A DNA stretch of 64,000 bases from Pseudomonas sp. N3-W (GTDB lineage Bacteria > Pseudomonadota > Gammaproteobacteria > Pseudomonadales > Pseudomonadaceae): NCBI RefSeq assembly GCF_024970185.1, contig NZ_CP103965.1:5041001-5105000 (forward strand), given 5' to 3'. Position 1 is the first letter of the stretch; every line of letters starts with the position of its first letter. The notes under the pieces were generated by a model. It saw only the letters and a list, made by a program, of their open reading frames with translations, did not search any database and was not told the DNA's origin. The position numbers and the translations under genes were made by a program. Of the stretch, positions 8,553 to 17,562 are shown piece by piece.

Positions 8553-9377
8553 CTAATTCCAACCCTGACTGCACATGCTGATCATCACCACCACCAACAA
8601 CCCAACATAAACCCACGCATGCACCCGATCCGGTATCCGCCCGATCCATGGGGTCGCCAGCCTGATCCCCACCAACGCCCCCATCGTCAGCACCACAAAC
8701 GCCAGCACGTCCACATACCCGATAAACCACGGTCCCAGATCAAACCCGGTGAACCCGGCCAGCGCCATGTAAGTCAGTGTTCCAGCCATAGCGACTGGCA
8801 AACTCAGCGGATTGGCCATCGATGTGGCCTGGGACATGTTCAGCCCACAGCGCCGCAGCAGCGGCACGGTCATGACGCTGCCGCCCACGCCGAGAAAAGT
8901 GGCGATGGCGCCAATGCCTAACCCGCCGCCAGTCACTTCAAACCTGCCCAATCGCCTTGGGATTCGGTTGCCGGACTGCGTAAGAAAGCCGCGTCTGAAC
9001 AGACAGTCCACGATCGTCACGCCCAGGTACAGGATGAACGCATAACGAATCACCGCCCCACTGGCCCACATGGCGCCGGCTGCGCCGATGATCGCGCCCA
9101 CCCCGATAAACCCGCCCAATGGCCACAGGTAATGACGGATCAAATGACCGGCCCGGTGATGTTTGCCGGTAGCAAGCAGGGCGTTGACGATCATCACGCA
9201 GGTCGAAGTGGCAACCGCAATGTGCATGGCCGACTGGCCAATGGGATCTTCTGCGCCGTGGCTGGCCAATAGCATGCGATAAAGCAGCGGCACCACGACG
9301 AATCCTCCGCCGAAGCCGAACAGCACGGCGGTGACGCCGGTCATGCAGCCAAAGAGTGTGAGCAAGAGATAAAGCAT
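8553..9377 (-). CDS. TauE/SafE (TSUP) family membrane exporter
   Basis: A 274-residue inner-membrane protein with about eight hydrophobic segments in two similar halves. Each half opens with the Gly-rich family motif (FGFGGGFVVVPLL near residue 21 and LGVGGSVMTVPLL near 163). Members move sulfite, sulfonates or other organic anions; the substrate is not readable here. It is divergent from an AraC-type regulator with an 82-base gap, which suggests that regulator controls it. Confidence 0.9.
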   Translation of the reverse strand: MLYLLLTLFGCMTGVTAVLFGFGGGFVVVPLLYRMLLASHGAEDPIGQSAMHIAVATSTCVMIVNALLATGKHHRAGHLIRHYLWPLGGFIGVGAIIGAAGAMWASGAVIRYAFILYLGVTIVDCLFRRGFLTQSGNRIPRRLGRFEVTGGGLGIGAIATFLGVGGSVMTVPLLRRCGLNMSQATSMANPLSLPVAMAGTLTYMALAGFTGFDLGPWFIGYVDVLAFVVLTMGALVGIRLATPWIGRIPDRVHAWVYVGLLVVVMISMCSQGWN

Positions 9378-9459
9378 CGCGCATCGTCCGTTGTTTGAGA
9401 GTGGCCGACGATAAAACGATGCGCCCTGGCCTGCTTCAGCAAATCAGCCAATAATATTT

Positions 9460-10260
9460 GTGTTTACGCCAACGTTGGATGTCGTCGCGATGCGCAATGT
9501 TTCGATTGATGAGCTGGACGATACGCCCCGCGTGGTGGTGGCTATCGGTACGGATTATGCCCACGGTCACTTGTTAGCCCGCCATACGCACCGTCGGGCA
9601 CAACTGCTGTACGGCGCCACCGGAGTGATGCAAGTCAGCACCCATGATGGGAGCTGGGTGGTACCGCCGCAGCGGGCGGTCTGGATCCCGGCTGGGGTCG
9701 CCCATGAAGTATTGATGCTAGGGGTCAGCACCCGCAGTTTGTATATCGAGCCCGAGGCGGTTGATCTTGGAAGGCAGTGTCAGGTAATCGATGTTTCGCC
9801 GTTGATGCGCCACTTGCTGATGGAGGCCGTGGAGGCCCCGCTGAATTACGACGAGGCCGGGCGCGACGCAGTACTGATGGACTTGCTGCTGCATGAGCTG
9901 GCCCGGAGTACTCACCTGCCGCTGCACATTCCGCTGCCGGTTGAACCCCGGCTGCTGGGGTTGTGCCAGGCGTTTGTCCAACAACCGAACGCACATCAAT
10001 CACCCCGGCAATGGGCCGATCAGTTACACATCAGCCTGCGCACTTTCAACCGGTTGTTCCGCCAGCAGACAGGTCTGAGTTTCAGCCAGTGGCGTCAACA
10101 GGCCTGTGTGGTATTGGCGCTGGCACGTCTTGCCACTGGCACGCCCGTCACCCGGATTGCCCTGGATTGCGGCTATGAAAGTCCGGCAGCTTTCTCGACC
10201 ATGTTTCGCCGAATATTGGGTCAGGCGCCGTCAGTCTGGTTGGCCGCGACAAATAGCTGA
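9460..10260 (+). CDS. AraC family transcriptional regulator with cupin sensor
   Basis: A 266-residue one-component regulator. The N-terminal half is an AraC-type cupin (HTHRRAQLLYGATGVMQV, then WVVPPQRAVWIPAGVAHEV), the typical ligand pocket. The C-terminal half has two helix-turn-helix motifs (WADQLHISLRTFNRLFRQQT and the signature around IALDCGYESPAAFSTMFRR). The start is a GTG at 9460; the in-frame ATG at 9490 (MRNVSIDELDD) is an equally good choice because neither has a strong ribosome site. It is divergent from the TSUP exporter, the likely target. Confidence 0.92.
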   Translation: MFTPTLDVVAMRNVSIDELDDTPRVVVAIGTDYAHGHLLARHTHRRAQLLYGATGVMQVSTHDGSWVVPPQRAVWIPAGVAHEVLMLGVSTRSLYIEPEAVDLGRQCQVIDVSPLMRHLLMEAVEAPLNYDEAGRDAVLMDLLLHELARSTHLPLHIPLPVEPRLLGLCQAFVQQPNAHQSPRQWADQLHISLRTFNRLFRQQTGLSFSQWRQQACVVLALARLATGTPVTRIALDCGYESPAAFSTMFRRILGQAPSVWLAATNS

Positions 10261-10315
10261 ACAGTCGCAGCACCCATGCCTGCCCAGTGTCCGAGCGACG
10301 ATCTCACCCGCCCCT

Positions 10316-11836
10316 CTAGGGCCTGAAAGCTGGAATCTGCCGTGCCTCAGAGGCCTGCTCATAACCATAAGCCAGTGCCAGCAACCTGGCATCGCTCCAA
10401 CGAGTTCCGAAGAAGAGCACCGAGGTCGGTACACCCTCTTCGTCCATTCCCGAAGGCACCATGATGCTGGGGTAACCCGCCAGCGCTATGGCGTTCAAGC
10501 CGGGCGAGCCGACATCCATTACCAACGCATCCAGTTGATGCGCTACCAGCAAACTGTCGATCGCTGCCGCATTTTCACGCTGGATTTTTCGCCATAACCC
10601 GTTGTAAACACCGACATCAAACTCAATGTCATTGGCGGCACTCAATATGGCTTGGCCATACGCGCCGGCACCGGGAGTCTGCTTGTTGTATTGCAACAGG
10701 TCCTCAAGGCTCTGGACCGGGAGGCCGGCTCGCGCTGCCAGATACTCGGGCAGATGCCGTTTGAAACCCATGGCGAAGGCCTCATCCATGCGTTCCGATA
10801 CGGGATCATTGAGTTGCACCGGGATCAAGGTGGCGCCGGCGGCCTGCATGACTTCCAGCGCACGGGAAAACTGAGGGTCGCTCTGCGCCGCCTCGCTGCC
10901 TGTATCGAACTTGAGCGGAAAACCAATGCGCCGTCCCACCAGCGCGTCCGGGCGCAGCAATTGTGTGTAGTCGACAGCGCTGATGGCTCGAGGTTTTTTG
11001 ATCGGTTCGGCGGCGTCATTGCCGGTCATTGCATTCAACAGCAGCGCGGCTTCGCGCACGGTGCGCGTCATGGGTCCGGGTGTATCCACGTGCAGATTGA
11101 CCGGAACGATGCCTGTGCGGCTCAGCAGGCCAACCGTAGGTTTGAGGCCGACAATGCCGTTGAGGGAGGCCGGGCAGATAATCGAACCGGTGGTTTCCGT
11201 GCCGACGGTCAAGGGTGCAAAACCGGCAGCGACAGCGGCGGCCGAACCCGAACTGGAGCCGCATGGGGTGGCGCTCAATACATGAGGATTTCGGGTTTGT
11301 CCGCCTCGGCCACTCCAACCGTCAGGAATGCCGGCATCGCGAAAGTTCGCCCATTCACTGAGGTTGGTTTTTCCCAGAATGACCGCCCCGGCGGCCCGTA
11401 GTCGTTGCACGATGAAGGCATCCTGCGCGGCGGGTTGCCCGACCATGGCCAACGAACCGGCGCTGGTCTGCATCTGGTCGGCCGTGTCGATGTTGTCCTT
11501 CAACAGCACCGGAACGCCATGCAGCGGACCGCGGACATGGCCTGCTCGGCGCTCCTGGTCCAGCGATTGCGCGATGGCCACTGCGTCCGGATTGAGCTCG
11601 ATGACCGCGTTGATCGCCGGCCCCTGCTTGTCCAGCGCCTCGATACGCTGCTGCAGATGCCGCACCAGCGCCACGGCACTCAACTCATTGCGAGCCATCC
11701 TCTGGTTGATCTGATCGACGCTCAAATACTCCAGCCGCGATTCGGGGGCGGGGGTCTGCGCATAGGCTGCGCTGGCCATGGAAAACAGAACAATCTGGGC
11801 CAGCCGCGTCCTGCAGCTTTTTAACGTTACGTCCAT
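10316..11836 (-). CDS. Exported amidase (amidase-signature family)
   Basis: A 506-residue amidase with a signal peptide (hydrophobic segment to ASAAYAQ, cleavage about residue 26), so it probably works in the periplasm. The Ser-cisSer-Lys triad is visible: Lys113 in VLLKDNID, the cis-Ser at 195/196 in CGSSSGSAA and the nucleophile Ser218 in GTETTGSII. It would hydrolyse amide bonds, but the substrate is not predictable within this family. An AGGAT site precedes the ATG. It is a single gene; the next gene upstream points away. Confidence 0.93.
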   Translation of the reverse strand: MDVTLKSCRTRLAQIVLFSMASAAYAQTPAPESRLEYLSVDQINQRMARNELSAVALVRHLQQRIEALDKQGPAINAVIELNPDAVAIAQSLDQERRAGHVRGPLHGVPVLLKDNIDTADQMQTSAGSLAMVGQPAAQDAFIVQRLRAAGAVILGKTNLSEWANFRDAGIPDGWSGRGGQTRNPHVLSATPCGSSSGSAAAVAAGFAPLTVGTETTGSIICPASLNGIVGLKPTVGLLSRTGIVPVNLHVDTPGPMTRTVREAALLLNAMTGNDAAEPIKKPRAISAVDYTQLLRPDALVGRRIGFPLKFDTGSEAAQSDPQFSRALEVMQAAGATLIPVQLNDPVSERMDEAFAMGFKRHLPEYLAARAGLPVQSLEDLLQYNKQTPGAGAYGQAILSAANDIEFDVGVYNGLWRKIQRENAAAIDSLLVAHQLDALVMDVGSPGLNAIALAGYPSIMVPSGMDEEGVPTSVLFFGTRWSDARLLALAYGYEQASEARQIPAFRP

Positions 11837-12053
11837 GTGAAAAAGATCCTGTGATGATGGATGACGAGTGAAGAAACTCCCTCGCGATCTAGCCTACCGA
11901 CGCGGCTGGAGATGTCCGTCATCACTTATCGACGGAGCGCGTCTGAAAATTCGCCACCCGCTGTAGCCATTTTACTGGTGAGGACCCTCGAACCACCGTC
12001 TGTCTGGTTGACCGGGCGCAATCGCCAAAATGTTTGATCCGGACCCAAAACAA

Positions 12054-12069
12054 CTGTACAAAAACACAG
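12054..12069 (+). promoter_or_regulatory. LexA-type SOS box
   Basis: CTGTACAAAAACACAG matches the CTGT-N8-ACAG pattern of gamma-proteobacterial LexA operators exactly at all eight fixed bases, and its middle is AT-rich as expected. It lies 39 bases before the ATG of the small HTH gene at 12108, a position where LexA could block its promoter. Confidence 0.6.
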
Positions 12070-12107
12070 TACGTATTTACCTGACACTCTCGAGCCCGGA
12101 GCACACC

Positions 12108-12425
12108 ATGGCCTCTTTTGCGATGAACATTACCCTGGAACGTATCGCCCTTTTCCAGTTCACCCCTGCCCACTGCGCCCAGGCCCGAGCGATGTTGGGC
12201 TGGCGCGTGGAAGAGTTGTCCGAAGAATCCGGGGTGGGTGTGGAGGCCATTCAGCGCTTCGAGGCCATGCAAGACATACCGGATACGGCGCGCTTGAGCT
12301 TGGCCTATCGGTTTGAAACGGAGGGTCTGGTGTTCTTCCCGGGGTTTGCGCCGGGCTGGGGAATGAATGTGAAAGGGTCTGCACCGAACCCGGTGGGGCG
12401 CACGGATTATGCGATGGTTGAGTAA
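12108..12425 (+). CDS. Small XRE-like helix-turn-helix protein
   Basis: A 105-residue protein. After a hydrophobic N-terminal strand (MNITLERIALFQF) comes an HTH region of Cro/CI type: ARAMLGWRVEELSEESGVG followed by VEAIQRFEAM, in which the first recognition-like helix pair is clear. The rest (FETEGLVFFPGFAPGWGM) matches the usual tail of short Pseudomonas XRE proteins. The ATG at 12108 is preferred; MNITLER at 12123 is possible. It sits directly behind an SOS-box-like operator and 12 bases before a second small HTH gene, so the pair looks like a damage-inducible regulatory operon. The target genes are unknown. Confidence 0.8.
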   Translation: MASFAMNITLERIALFQFTPAHCAQARAMLGWRVEELSEESGVGVEAIQRFEAMQDIPDTARLSLAYRFETEGLVFFPGFAPGWGMNVKGSAPNPVGRTDYAMVE

Positions 12426-12437
12426 GGTGATTGGCAG

Positions 12438-12680
12438 ATGAATGTAATGGAAGCAAGCAGCAGCGGCGATACCGACGTAGGAGACAGGCGGGTCCACGCT
12501 GACTATCTCATGAAAATCGGCATGCGCCTGAAAGCCGGTGAGCTGACCGAAGCTGAAGCGGCAAAAAAACTCGGGCTGTCTGCGGACGAGCTGACTGAGG
12601 TACTCAGCGGAAAATCCAGTGAACTGACCGTGACGAAGATCTGGAAATATCTGGACCTGCAACAGACAGAACGCCAGTAG
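12438..12680 (+). CDS. Small XRE/HigA-like DNA-binding protein
   Basis: An 80-residue protein. The first 20 residues are polar and probably disordered. The rest resembles a minimal HTH domain, with GELTEAEAAKKLGLSADELT as the likely helix-turn-helix and SELTVTKIWKYLDL as the closing helix, similar to HigA-like antitoxins and short XRE proteins. A TAAGG site lies about 10 bases before the ATG. It follows the first HTH gene in the same operon. No toxin-like gene is adjacent, so a regulator role is more likely than an antitoxin role. Confidence 0.75.
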   Translation: MNVMEASSSGDTDVGDRRVHADYLMKIGMRLKAGELTEAEAAKKLGLSADELTEVLSGKSSELTVTKIWKYLDLQQTERQ

Positions 12681-12734
12681 TTCGTTACGAAGCTCCGGGC
12701 CGATCCCCATTTGGAAAGGCCCGGTAACGCAACA

Positions 12735-13808
12735 TCAGGCGTTTTGCGCCGTCACCGGATCACTCTCGTTTTCCACGCCCAGCCACCAGGCGCCACCCCG
12801 CAGGGGCTGGACGATATTGAAAGCCTCGCCCATTTGCGGCGTGGCGATCGAAACACTTCGTTCCCAGGCCAACGCCAGGATGCGGTCGAAGGGTTCGTGC
12901 CAGGCGTGCATCGACAGATCAAAGGTGCCGTTGTGAATCGGCAGCAACCAGCGGCCCTTGAGGTCGATGTGGGCTTGCAGGGTTTCTTCCGGTTGCATGT
13001 GCACATGCGGCCACTCGACGTTGTAGGCGCCGGTTTCCATCAAGGTCAGGTCGAACGGGCCGTACTGTTCACCGATGCGTTTGAAGCCATCGAAGTAACC
13101 GCTGTCGCCGCTGAAGAAGACGCGCGTGTCGCCGTCGATCATCACCCACGAAGCCCACAGCGTGCTGTTGCCGTCGAAAAGGCCACGACCGGAAAAGTGT
13201 TGCGAAGGCGTGGCGACAAACTGCATGCCATCAACGTCAGTGCTTTGCCACCAGTCCAGTTGACGAACCTTGCTGGCGTCGATGCCCCACTTGATCAGGG
13301 TGTCGCCCACGCCCAGCGGCGTCAGGAAATACCTGGCCTTGTCTGCCAGTTTGAGCACGGCCTGGTAATCAAGGTGGTCGTAGTGATCGTGGGAGAGGAT
13401 CACCGCTTCAATCGGCGGCAATTCTTCGAGGCTGATCGGCGGCTGGTGAAACCGCTTGGGGCCAGCCCATTGCACAGGCGATGCACGCTCGGCGAAGACC
13501 GGGTCGGTGATCCAGAATTTGTCTCGCAGCTTGAGCAGCAAGGTGGAATGGCCGAGACGCCAGACGCTGTGATTGGGCGCGGCGATGAGCGCGGCGCGAG
13601 TCAGCGCCTGCACCGGAACCGCTGAGCTCGGGCGGGTGTTGCGCGGTTTGTGGAAGATCATGTTCCACATGATGCGCAGGGTTTTGCGAAAATCTGCGCG
13701 CGTGACAGGCGCATGGTTTCGGAAATGCCCTTCTACCTGACGAGACGCTTCAGGCGTTGCAGCATCGCTCGCGAGGGAAGTGCCCGATGGGGGAGTGAGA
13801 GTGGCCAT
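12735..13808 (-). CDS. Metallo-beta-lactamase-fold hydrolase (NAPE-PLD/UlaG-like)
   Basis: A 357-residue hydrolase of the metallo-beta-lactamase superfamily. The metal-binding signature SHDHYDHLD is near residue 140, the downstream ligands are in the FSGDSGYFDGF segment, and a final His is in LLPIHNGTFDLSMH. Overall it resembles the NAPE-hydrolysing phospholipase D / L-ascorbate-6-phosphate lactonase branch. Many homologues keep an N-terminal lipid-near helix, but none with a classic signal peptide is seen. The start at 13808 is chosen for its GGAG site; the longer frame reaches 13877. It is divergent from a TetR regulator with an operator-like palindrome between them, so it is probably repressed by it. 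Confidence 0.9.
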   Translation of the reverse strand: MATLTPPSGTSLASDAATPEASRQVEGHFRNHAPVTRADFRKTLRIMWNMIFHKPRNTRPSSAVPVQALTRAALIAAPNHSVWRLGHSTLLLKLRDKFWITDPVFAERASPVQWAGPKRFHQPPISLEELPPIEAVILSHDHYDHLDYQAVLKLADKARYFLTPLGVGDTLIKWGIDASKVRQLDWWQSTDVDGMQFVATPSQHFSGRGLFDGNSTLWASWVMIDGDTRVFFSGDSGYFDGFKRIGEQYGPFDLTLMETGAYNVEWPHVHMQPEETLQAHIDLKGRWLLPIHNGTFDLSMHAWHEPFDRILALAWERSVSIATPQMGEAFNIVQPLRGGAWWLGVENESDPVTAQNA

Positions 13809-13929
13809 GAATGAGTGACTCCAGAAAACCCACAGAATTCGCGGTTTCCGCTTTGGGGCGATAAATGGCCAAGGCACGCACGCATCAGCCGGACGTTCTA
13901 TTTGTCGCTGCGCAGGATTAACAAAACAT

Positions 13930-13945
13930 TACACTGCACAGTGTA
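13930..13945. promoter_or_regulatory. Palindromic operator, probable TetR site
   Basis: TACACTG-CA-CAGTGTA is a perfect 7-bp inverted repeat with a 2-base centre, lying between the divergent hydrolase and TetR genes. TetR-family operators have this form. It is placed to control both promoters. Confidence 0.65.
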
Positions 13946-14022
13946 GTTTCTAGGTTGCATCAAAGCCGATCACAAGTAAACTGCCGAGTGTAATTCTCAC
14001 CCTTTCCAGCCGAAGCGTATTT

Positions 14023-14631
14023 ATGACAGCTCCACAGCGCCTCACCGACCGAAAACGCGAAGCCATCATCCAGGCAGCCATCGCCGAGTTTCGCGCCAAC
14101 GGTTTTGATATCACCAGCATGGACAAGATTGCCGCCACAGCCGGGGTGTCGAAGCGCACGGTGTACAACCATTTCCCGAGCAAGGAAGAGTTGTTTGCCG
14201 AAATTCTCAGTCAGTTGTGGGCACGGGTTTCTGCCGAGCAGGAAAGCGCTTACCGTCCCGACCTGCCGCTACGCGACCAATTGCGTCCTATGCTGATGAT
14301 CAAGATGCAGATGCTGGCCGACAACAATTTCCTCGACCTGGCACGGGTCGCCATCGCTGCAACCATTCACTCCCCAGAGCGGGCGCAGAACATGGTGGCG
14401 CGCATGGGCGAACGCGAAACCGTCCTGACCGTGTGGATTCGTGCTGCCCAGGCCGATGGCCGACTGAAGGCGGTCACCCCCGATTTCGCCGCACAACAGG
14501 TTCAGGGGCTGCTGAAGGCGTTCGCATTCTGGCCGCAGATTTCCATGGGCCAGGCAGGACTGTCAGTCGACATGCAAAATACCGTCGTCGAGTCCGCCAT
14601 GGACATGTTCCTCGCCTGCTATAAGCTCTAA
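14023..14631 (+). CDS. TetR/AcrR family transcriptional regulator
   Basis: A 202-residue repressor. The N-terminal HTH is standard (REAIIQAAIAEFRANGFDIT, then MDKIAATAGVSKRTVYNHFP and SKEELFAEIL). The C-terminal ligand domain is helical and like the AefR type (RPMLMIKMQMLADNNFLDLA...). The ligand is unknown. It is divergent from the metallo-hydrolase, with a perfect palindrome 78 bases before its ATG, which suggests it controls itself and that gene. Confidence 0.93.
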   Translation: MTAPQRLTDRKREAIIQAAIAEFRANGFDITSMDKIAATAGVSKRTVYNHFPSKEELFAEILSQLWARVSAEQESAYRPDLPLRDQLRPMLMIKMQMLADNNFLDLARVAIAATIHSPERAQNMVARMGERETVLTVWIRAAQADGRLKAVTPDFAAQQVQGLLKAFAFWPQISMGQAGLSVDMQNTVVESAMDMFLACYKL

Positions 14632-14767
14632 TTCAAAGCACCGCCGCATTTGCGCTCACGGTAAATGGCTTGGAAGGACACTGATTATTCCTTATGGAAT
14701 AAATGACAATGTCTGACAATTTACCGATGAGCGGTAGCCTGAAAAGCACGCGGCAAAGTGTTTCAGA

Positions 14768-15847
14768 ATGAATCTGGCGCGGACCATCATGGAAAACCAA
14801 CGCGGCAAGGGCTTGTCGTTTGCCCGACGCATTTACCTGCCCCGTACCATCGGGCTGGGCATCGGCAGCCTCAGTGTAGGAGCGGCTCTCTATACCTTGA
14901 ATATGCCGGCCTGGATTTGGGCCTTCCTGCTGTTCAACGGCTTTATCTGGCCACACCTGGCTTTTCAACTCTCGACCCGCTCCGCATTTCCCTACCAGGC
15001 CGAACGCCGCAACCTGTTTTACGATTCGTTGTGCGGCGGGTTCTGGGCGGCCACGGTGCAATTCAACCCGCTCACAGCGGTCACCGTGCTGGCGATGATG
15101 TCCATGAACAACGTCGCAGCGGGCGGCCTGAAGATGTTGCGCCTGGGAACGATTGCCCAGGTCGCGGGGGTGCTGGTGTCGTGGATGATCTTCGGCCCGG
15201 GCTTCAATCTGGTGACGACGCCTATGCAGGTGTGGGCCTGTTTGCCGATGCTGACCCTCTATCCATTGGCGCTAGGGATGGTCTGCTATCAATTGGCAAT
15301 CAAACTCGCCCAGCATAAACGCACCCTGAGTGCCCTGAGCCGTACCGACAGCCTCACCGGCCTGCTCAACCACGGCGCCTGGAAAGACCTGCTGCGTATC
15401 GCTTTCCAACAGTGCCGCCAGCACCAGCAGCCGGCGACTATTGCCCTGATCGACATCGACTACTTCAAGGGCATCAACGACACCTACGGGCATATTATCG
15501 GCGACTCGGTATTGCGTCAGTTAAGCATTGAAATCAAAAACAACCTGCGTGACAGCGACATGGCCGGGCGTTATGGCGGTGACGAATTCTGTGTGATTCT
15601 GCCCAACATGCCATTGCATCAGGCCCGGGATGTCATGGAGCGCTTGCGCGAAGTGCTCCATGACTATCGCCATCAACAAGTGCCGCAACTGCGAGTCAGC
15701 CTGAGCATTGGCCTGGCCGCGTATCAAACATCATTTGCCGATGCACTTGCCTGGCTGGATGATGCGGACAAGGCGCTGTACATCGCCAAAAACACCGGTC
15801 GCAATAAAATCAGTATTGCCCCCTGCCTCTCGGCTTTGGGCAGCTGA
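14768..15847 (+). CDS. Diguanylate cyclase with MASE2 membrane sensor
   Basis: A 359-residue inner-membrane enzyme that makes cyclic di-GMP from two GTP. Residues 20-180 form a MASE2 domain (multiple hydrophobic helices beginning RRIYLPRTIGLGIGSLSVG), as in AdrA/DgcC. The GGDEF domain follows, with an intact active loop G270-G271-D272-E273-F274 and the inhibitory I-site R261-x-x-D264, so product inhibition is expected. No ribosome site is obvious; ATG 14789 is an alternative start. A 7-bp inverted repeat (14685-14691, 14696-14702) precedes the gene. Its neighbour is a BdlA-like receptor, so both may affect the sessile-motile switch. Confidence 0.93.
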   Translation: MNLARTIMENQRGKGLSFARRIYLPRTIGLGIGSLSVGAALYTLNMPAWIWAFLLFNGFIWPHLAFQLSTRSAFPYQAERRNLFYDSLCGGFWAATVQFNPLTAVTVLAMMSMNNVAAGGLKMLRLGTIAQVAGVLVSWMIFGPGFNLVTTPMQVWACLPMLTLYPLALGMVCYQLAIKLAQHKRTLSALSRTDSLTGLLNHGAWKDLLRIAFQQCRQHQQPATIALIDIDYFKGINDTYGHIIGDSVLRQLSIEIKNNLRDSDMAGRYGGDEFCVILPNMPLHQARDVMERLREVLHDYRHQQVPQLRVSLSIGLAAYQTSFADALAWLDDADKALYIAKNTGRNKISIAPCLSALGS

Positions 15848-15868
15848 AACGAGGTAGCTGCGCAAAAA

Positions 15869-15926
15869 ACTTGTACAAGTGGTCAAAAAATCGAATTATT
15901 GTACAATTTTATCCGTTTTTGTATAA
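15869..15926. promoter_or_regulatory. Cluster of TTGTACAA-like palindromes
   Basis: ACTTGTACAAGT (15869-15880, perfect palindrome), ATTGTACAAT (15898-15907, perfect palindrome) and TTGTATAA (15919-15926, near match) lie in an AT-rich stretch 130-190 bases before the BdlA-like gene. They look like repeated binding sites of one dimeric regulator, which I cannot name. A hairpin GCCGAAGAC / GTCTTCGGC (15969-15993) follows in the probable leader. Confidence 0.5.
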
Positions 15927-16056
15927 GTATTTCCTGTCTTCATGGAAGGTGGACATTGAGCGGACAACGCCGAAGACAACCGTGGTCTTCGGCCTGCACT
16001 CGACGGAATAGGGACTGACTCCTTGTTGTTCCCCTCACCTCTCGAGTACCGCCGCC

Positions 16057-17376
16057 ATGCTATTCAATCGCCATAAATCCACCATCGACGACCTCCAGCA
16101 AACCATCGCCGGCCAGACCGGCCTGCTTGAAGCGATTGATCGCTCGATGGCGGTCATCGAGTTTGACCTGGACGGTGTGGTACTACGGGCCAACGACAAC
16201 TTCCTCAAGACCATGGGTTTCAGCCGCGATCAAGTGATTGGCAAGCCGCACCGTCAATTCTGTACCCCGCAATTCAGCCGCAGCAGCCAGTACAGCCAAC
16301 TGTGGTCACGGCTGAAAAACGGTCAATTCGAGTCAGGCACCTTTGAACGGGTCAACGGCGCCGGGCAGCCGATCTGGCTGGAGGCCAGCTACAACCCGAT
16401 CAAGGACGCGTCCGGGCGCGTGGTGAAAGTGGTTAAGTACGCCATGGACGTGACTGCTCGCGTCCAGCATGAAAGCGAATCCGAGGCCAAGTTGCAGGCC
16501 ATCGACCGCGCAATGGCGGTCATCGAGTTCAATCTGGACGGCAGTATCATCACCGCCAATCAGAACTTCCTGAGCCGAATGGGTTACACCCTGGCCGAAC
16601 TCAAGGGCAAGAATCACCGGTTGTTCTGCACCCCTGAACTGATCAACAGCAGCGCTTACCAGGATTTCTGGCGACGCCTGAATCAGGGCGAACTGTTCAG
16701 TGGCCAGTTCGAGCGGGTGGACAAGCATGGCCGGACGGTGTGGCTGGAAGCCAACTACAACCCGGTGTACGACGCCGGTGGTCGGCTGTGCAAAGTGGTG
16801 AAGTTTGCCTCCGACGTCACCGCCCGTGTCGAACAACACGCCCAGGATGCCCGCAGCGCGACCGAGGCGTATCACATCTCGGTGCAAACCCGGAAAGTCG
16901 CTGAGCAAGGGACTCAGGTGATTCAGCAGGCAGCCAGTGAAATGCGCGAAATTGCCAACAGCATTGCCGAGTCGTCGACCTTGATCGCCCTGCTCGGCGA
17001 ACGCTCCGAACAAATCACCGCCATCGTCAACACCATCCGCGCGATTGCCGACCAGACCAATTTGCTCGCGCTCAACGCCGCCATTGAAGCGGCGCGTGCC
17101 GGGGAACAAGGGCGAGGCTTTGCGGTGGTGGCCGATGAAGTGCGACAACTGGCGGCGCGCACCAGCGGCTCCACCGCCGAGATATCGACCATGATCGGTC
17201 TGATCCAGACCGAAACCCGGCAAGCGATCAAGAGCATGGACGGCACCCGAGATCGGGCGGCCGAAGGGGTTGAACTGGCGAATCAGGCTGGCACGGTGAT
17301 CCTGCAAATTCGTGACGGCGCGAGCAATGCGGTGCAGGCGGTGAGCATGTTTGCCAATGAGCGGGCGCCGGACTGA
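16057..17376 (+). CDS. Soluble PAS-PAS methyl-accepting chemotaxis protein, BdlA-like
   Basis: A 439-residue cytoplasmic receptor without membrane segments. Two near-identical PAS domains (about residues 25-145 and 147-270) each carry the repeated frame AVIEF..DG...AN.NFL and WLEA.YNP. The C-terminal signalling domain contains the invariant hairpin [20 protein letters not shown], which binds CheA/CheW. This is the arrangement of P. aeruginosa BdlA, which links redox or nutrient signals to biofilm dispersal. The PAS ligand (flavin, haem) cannot be told here. It is paralogous to the gene at 49301-50620, which has the same length, and lies beside a diguanylate cyclase. The signalling arm after the hairpin is short. 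Confidence 0.93.
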   Translation: MLFNRHKSTIDDLQQTIAGQTGLLEAIDRSMAVIEFDLDGVVLRANDNFLKTMGFSRDQVIGKPHRQFCTPQFSRSSQYSQLWSRLKNGQFESGTFERVNGAGQPIWLEASYNPIKDASGRVVKVVKYAMDVTARVQHESESEAKLQAIDRAMAVIEFNLDGSIITANQNFLSRMGYTLAELKGKNHRLFCTPELINSSAYQDFWRRLNQGELFSGQFERVDKHGRTVWLEANYNPVYDAGGRLCKVVKFASDVTARVEQHAQDARSATEAYHISVQTRKVAEQGTQVIQQAASEMREIANSIAESSTLIALLGERSEQITAIVNTIRAIADQTNLLALNAAIEAARAGEQGRGFAVVADEVRQLAARTSGSTAEISTMIGLIQTETRQAIKSMDGTRDRAAEGVELANQAGTVILQIRDGASNAVQAVSMFANERAPD

Positions 17377-17408
17377 GGCTTTTCAAGCGAGGAAACCGTG
17401 GCGGCCCC

Positions 17409-17475
17409 ATCGCGAGCAAGCTCGCTCCCACAGGGGAATGCATTCCAAATGTGGGAGCGGGGTTGCTCGCGAAGG
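17409..17475. repeat. REP pair
   Basis: Two inverted REP copies (CGCGAGCAAGCTCGCTCCCA near 17410 and GTGGGAGCGGGGTTGCTCGC near 17451) separated by about 20 bases, between the receptor gene and the DUF1003 gene. Confidence 0.9.
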
Positions 17476-17562
17476 CGTCCTCCCGTTCAACATCGATTCA
17501 GCTACCCGACGCTCACGCAGGGCTATAGTGACTCCACGTCCAAAAGCCTTGCAGAGAGCCCC

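Noticed and set aside
12438..12680. Toxin-antitoxin module with a HigA-like antitoxin
   Set aside because: No HigB-like toxin frame is next to it; the partner is another HTH protein.
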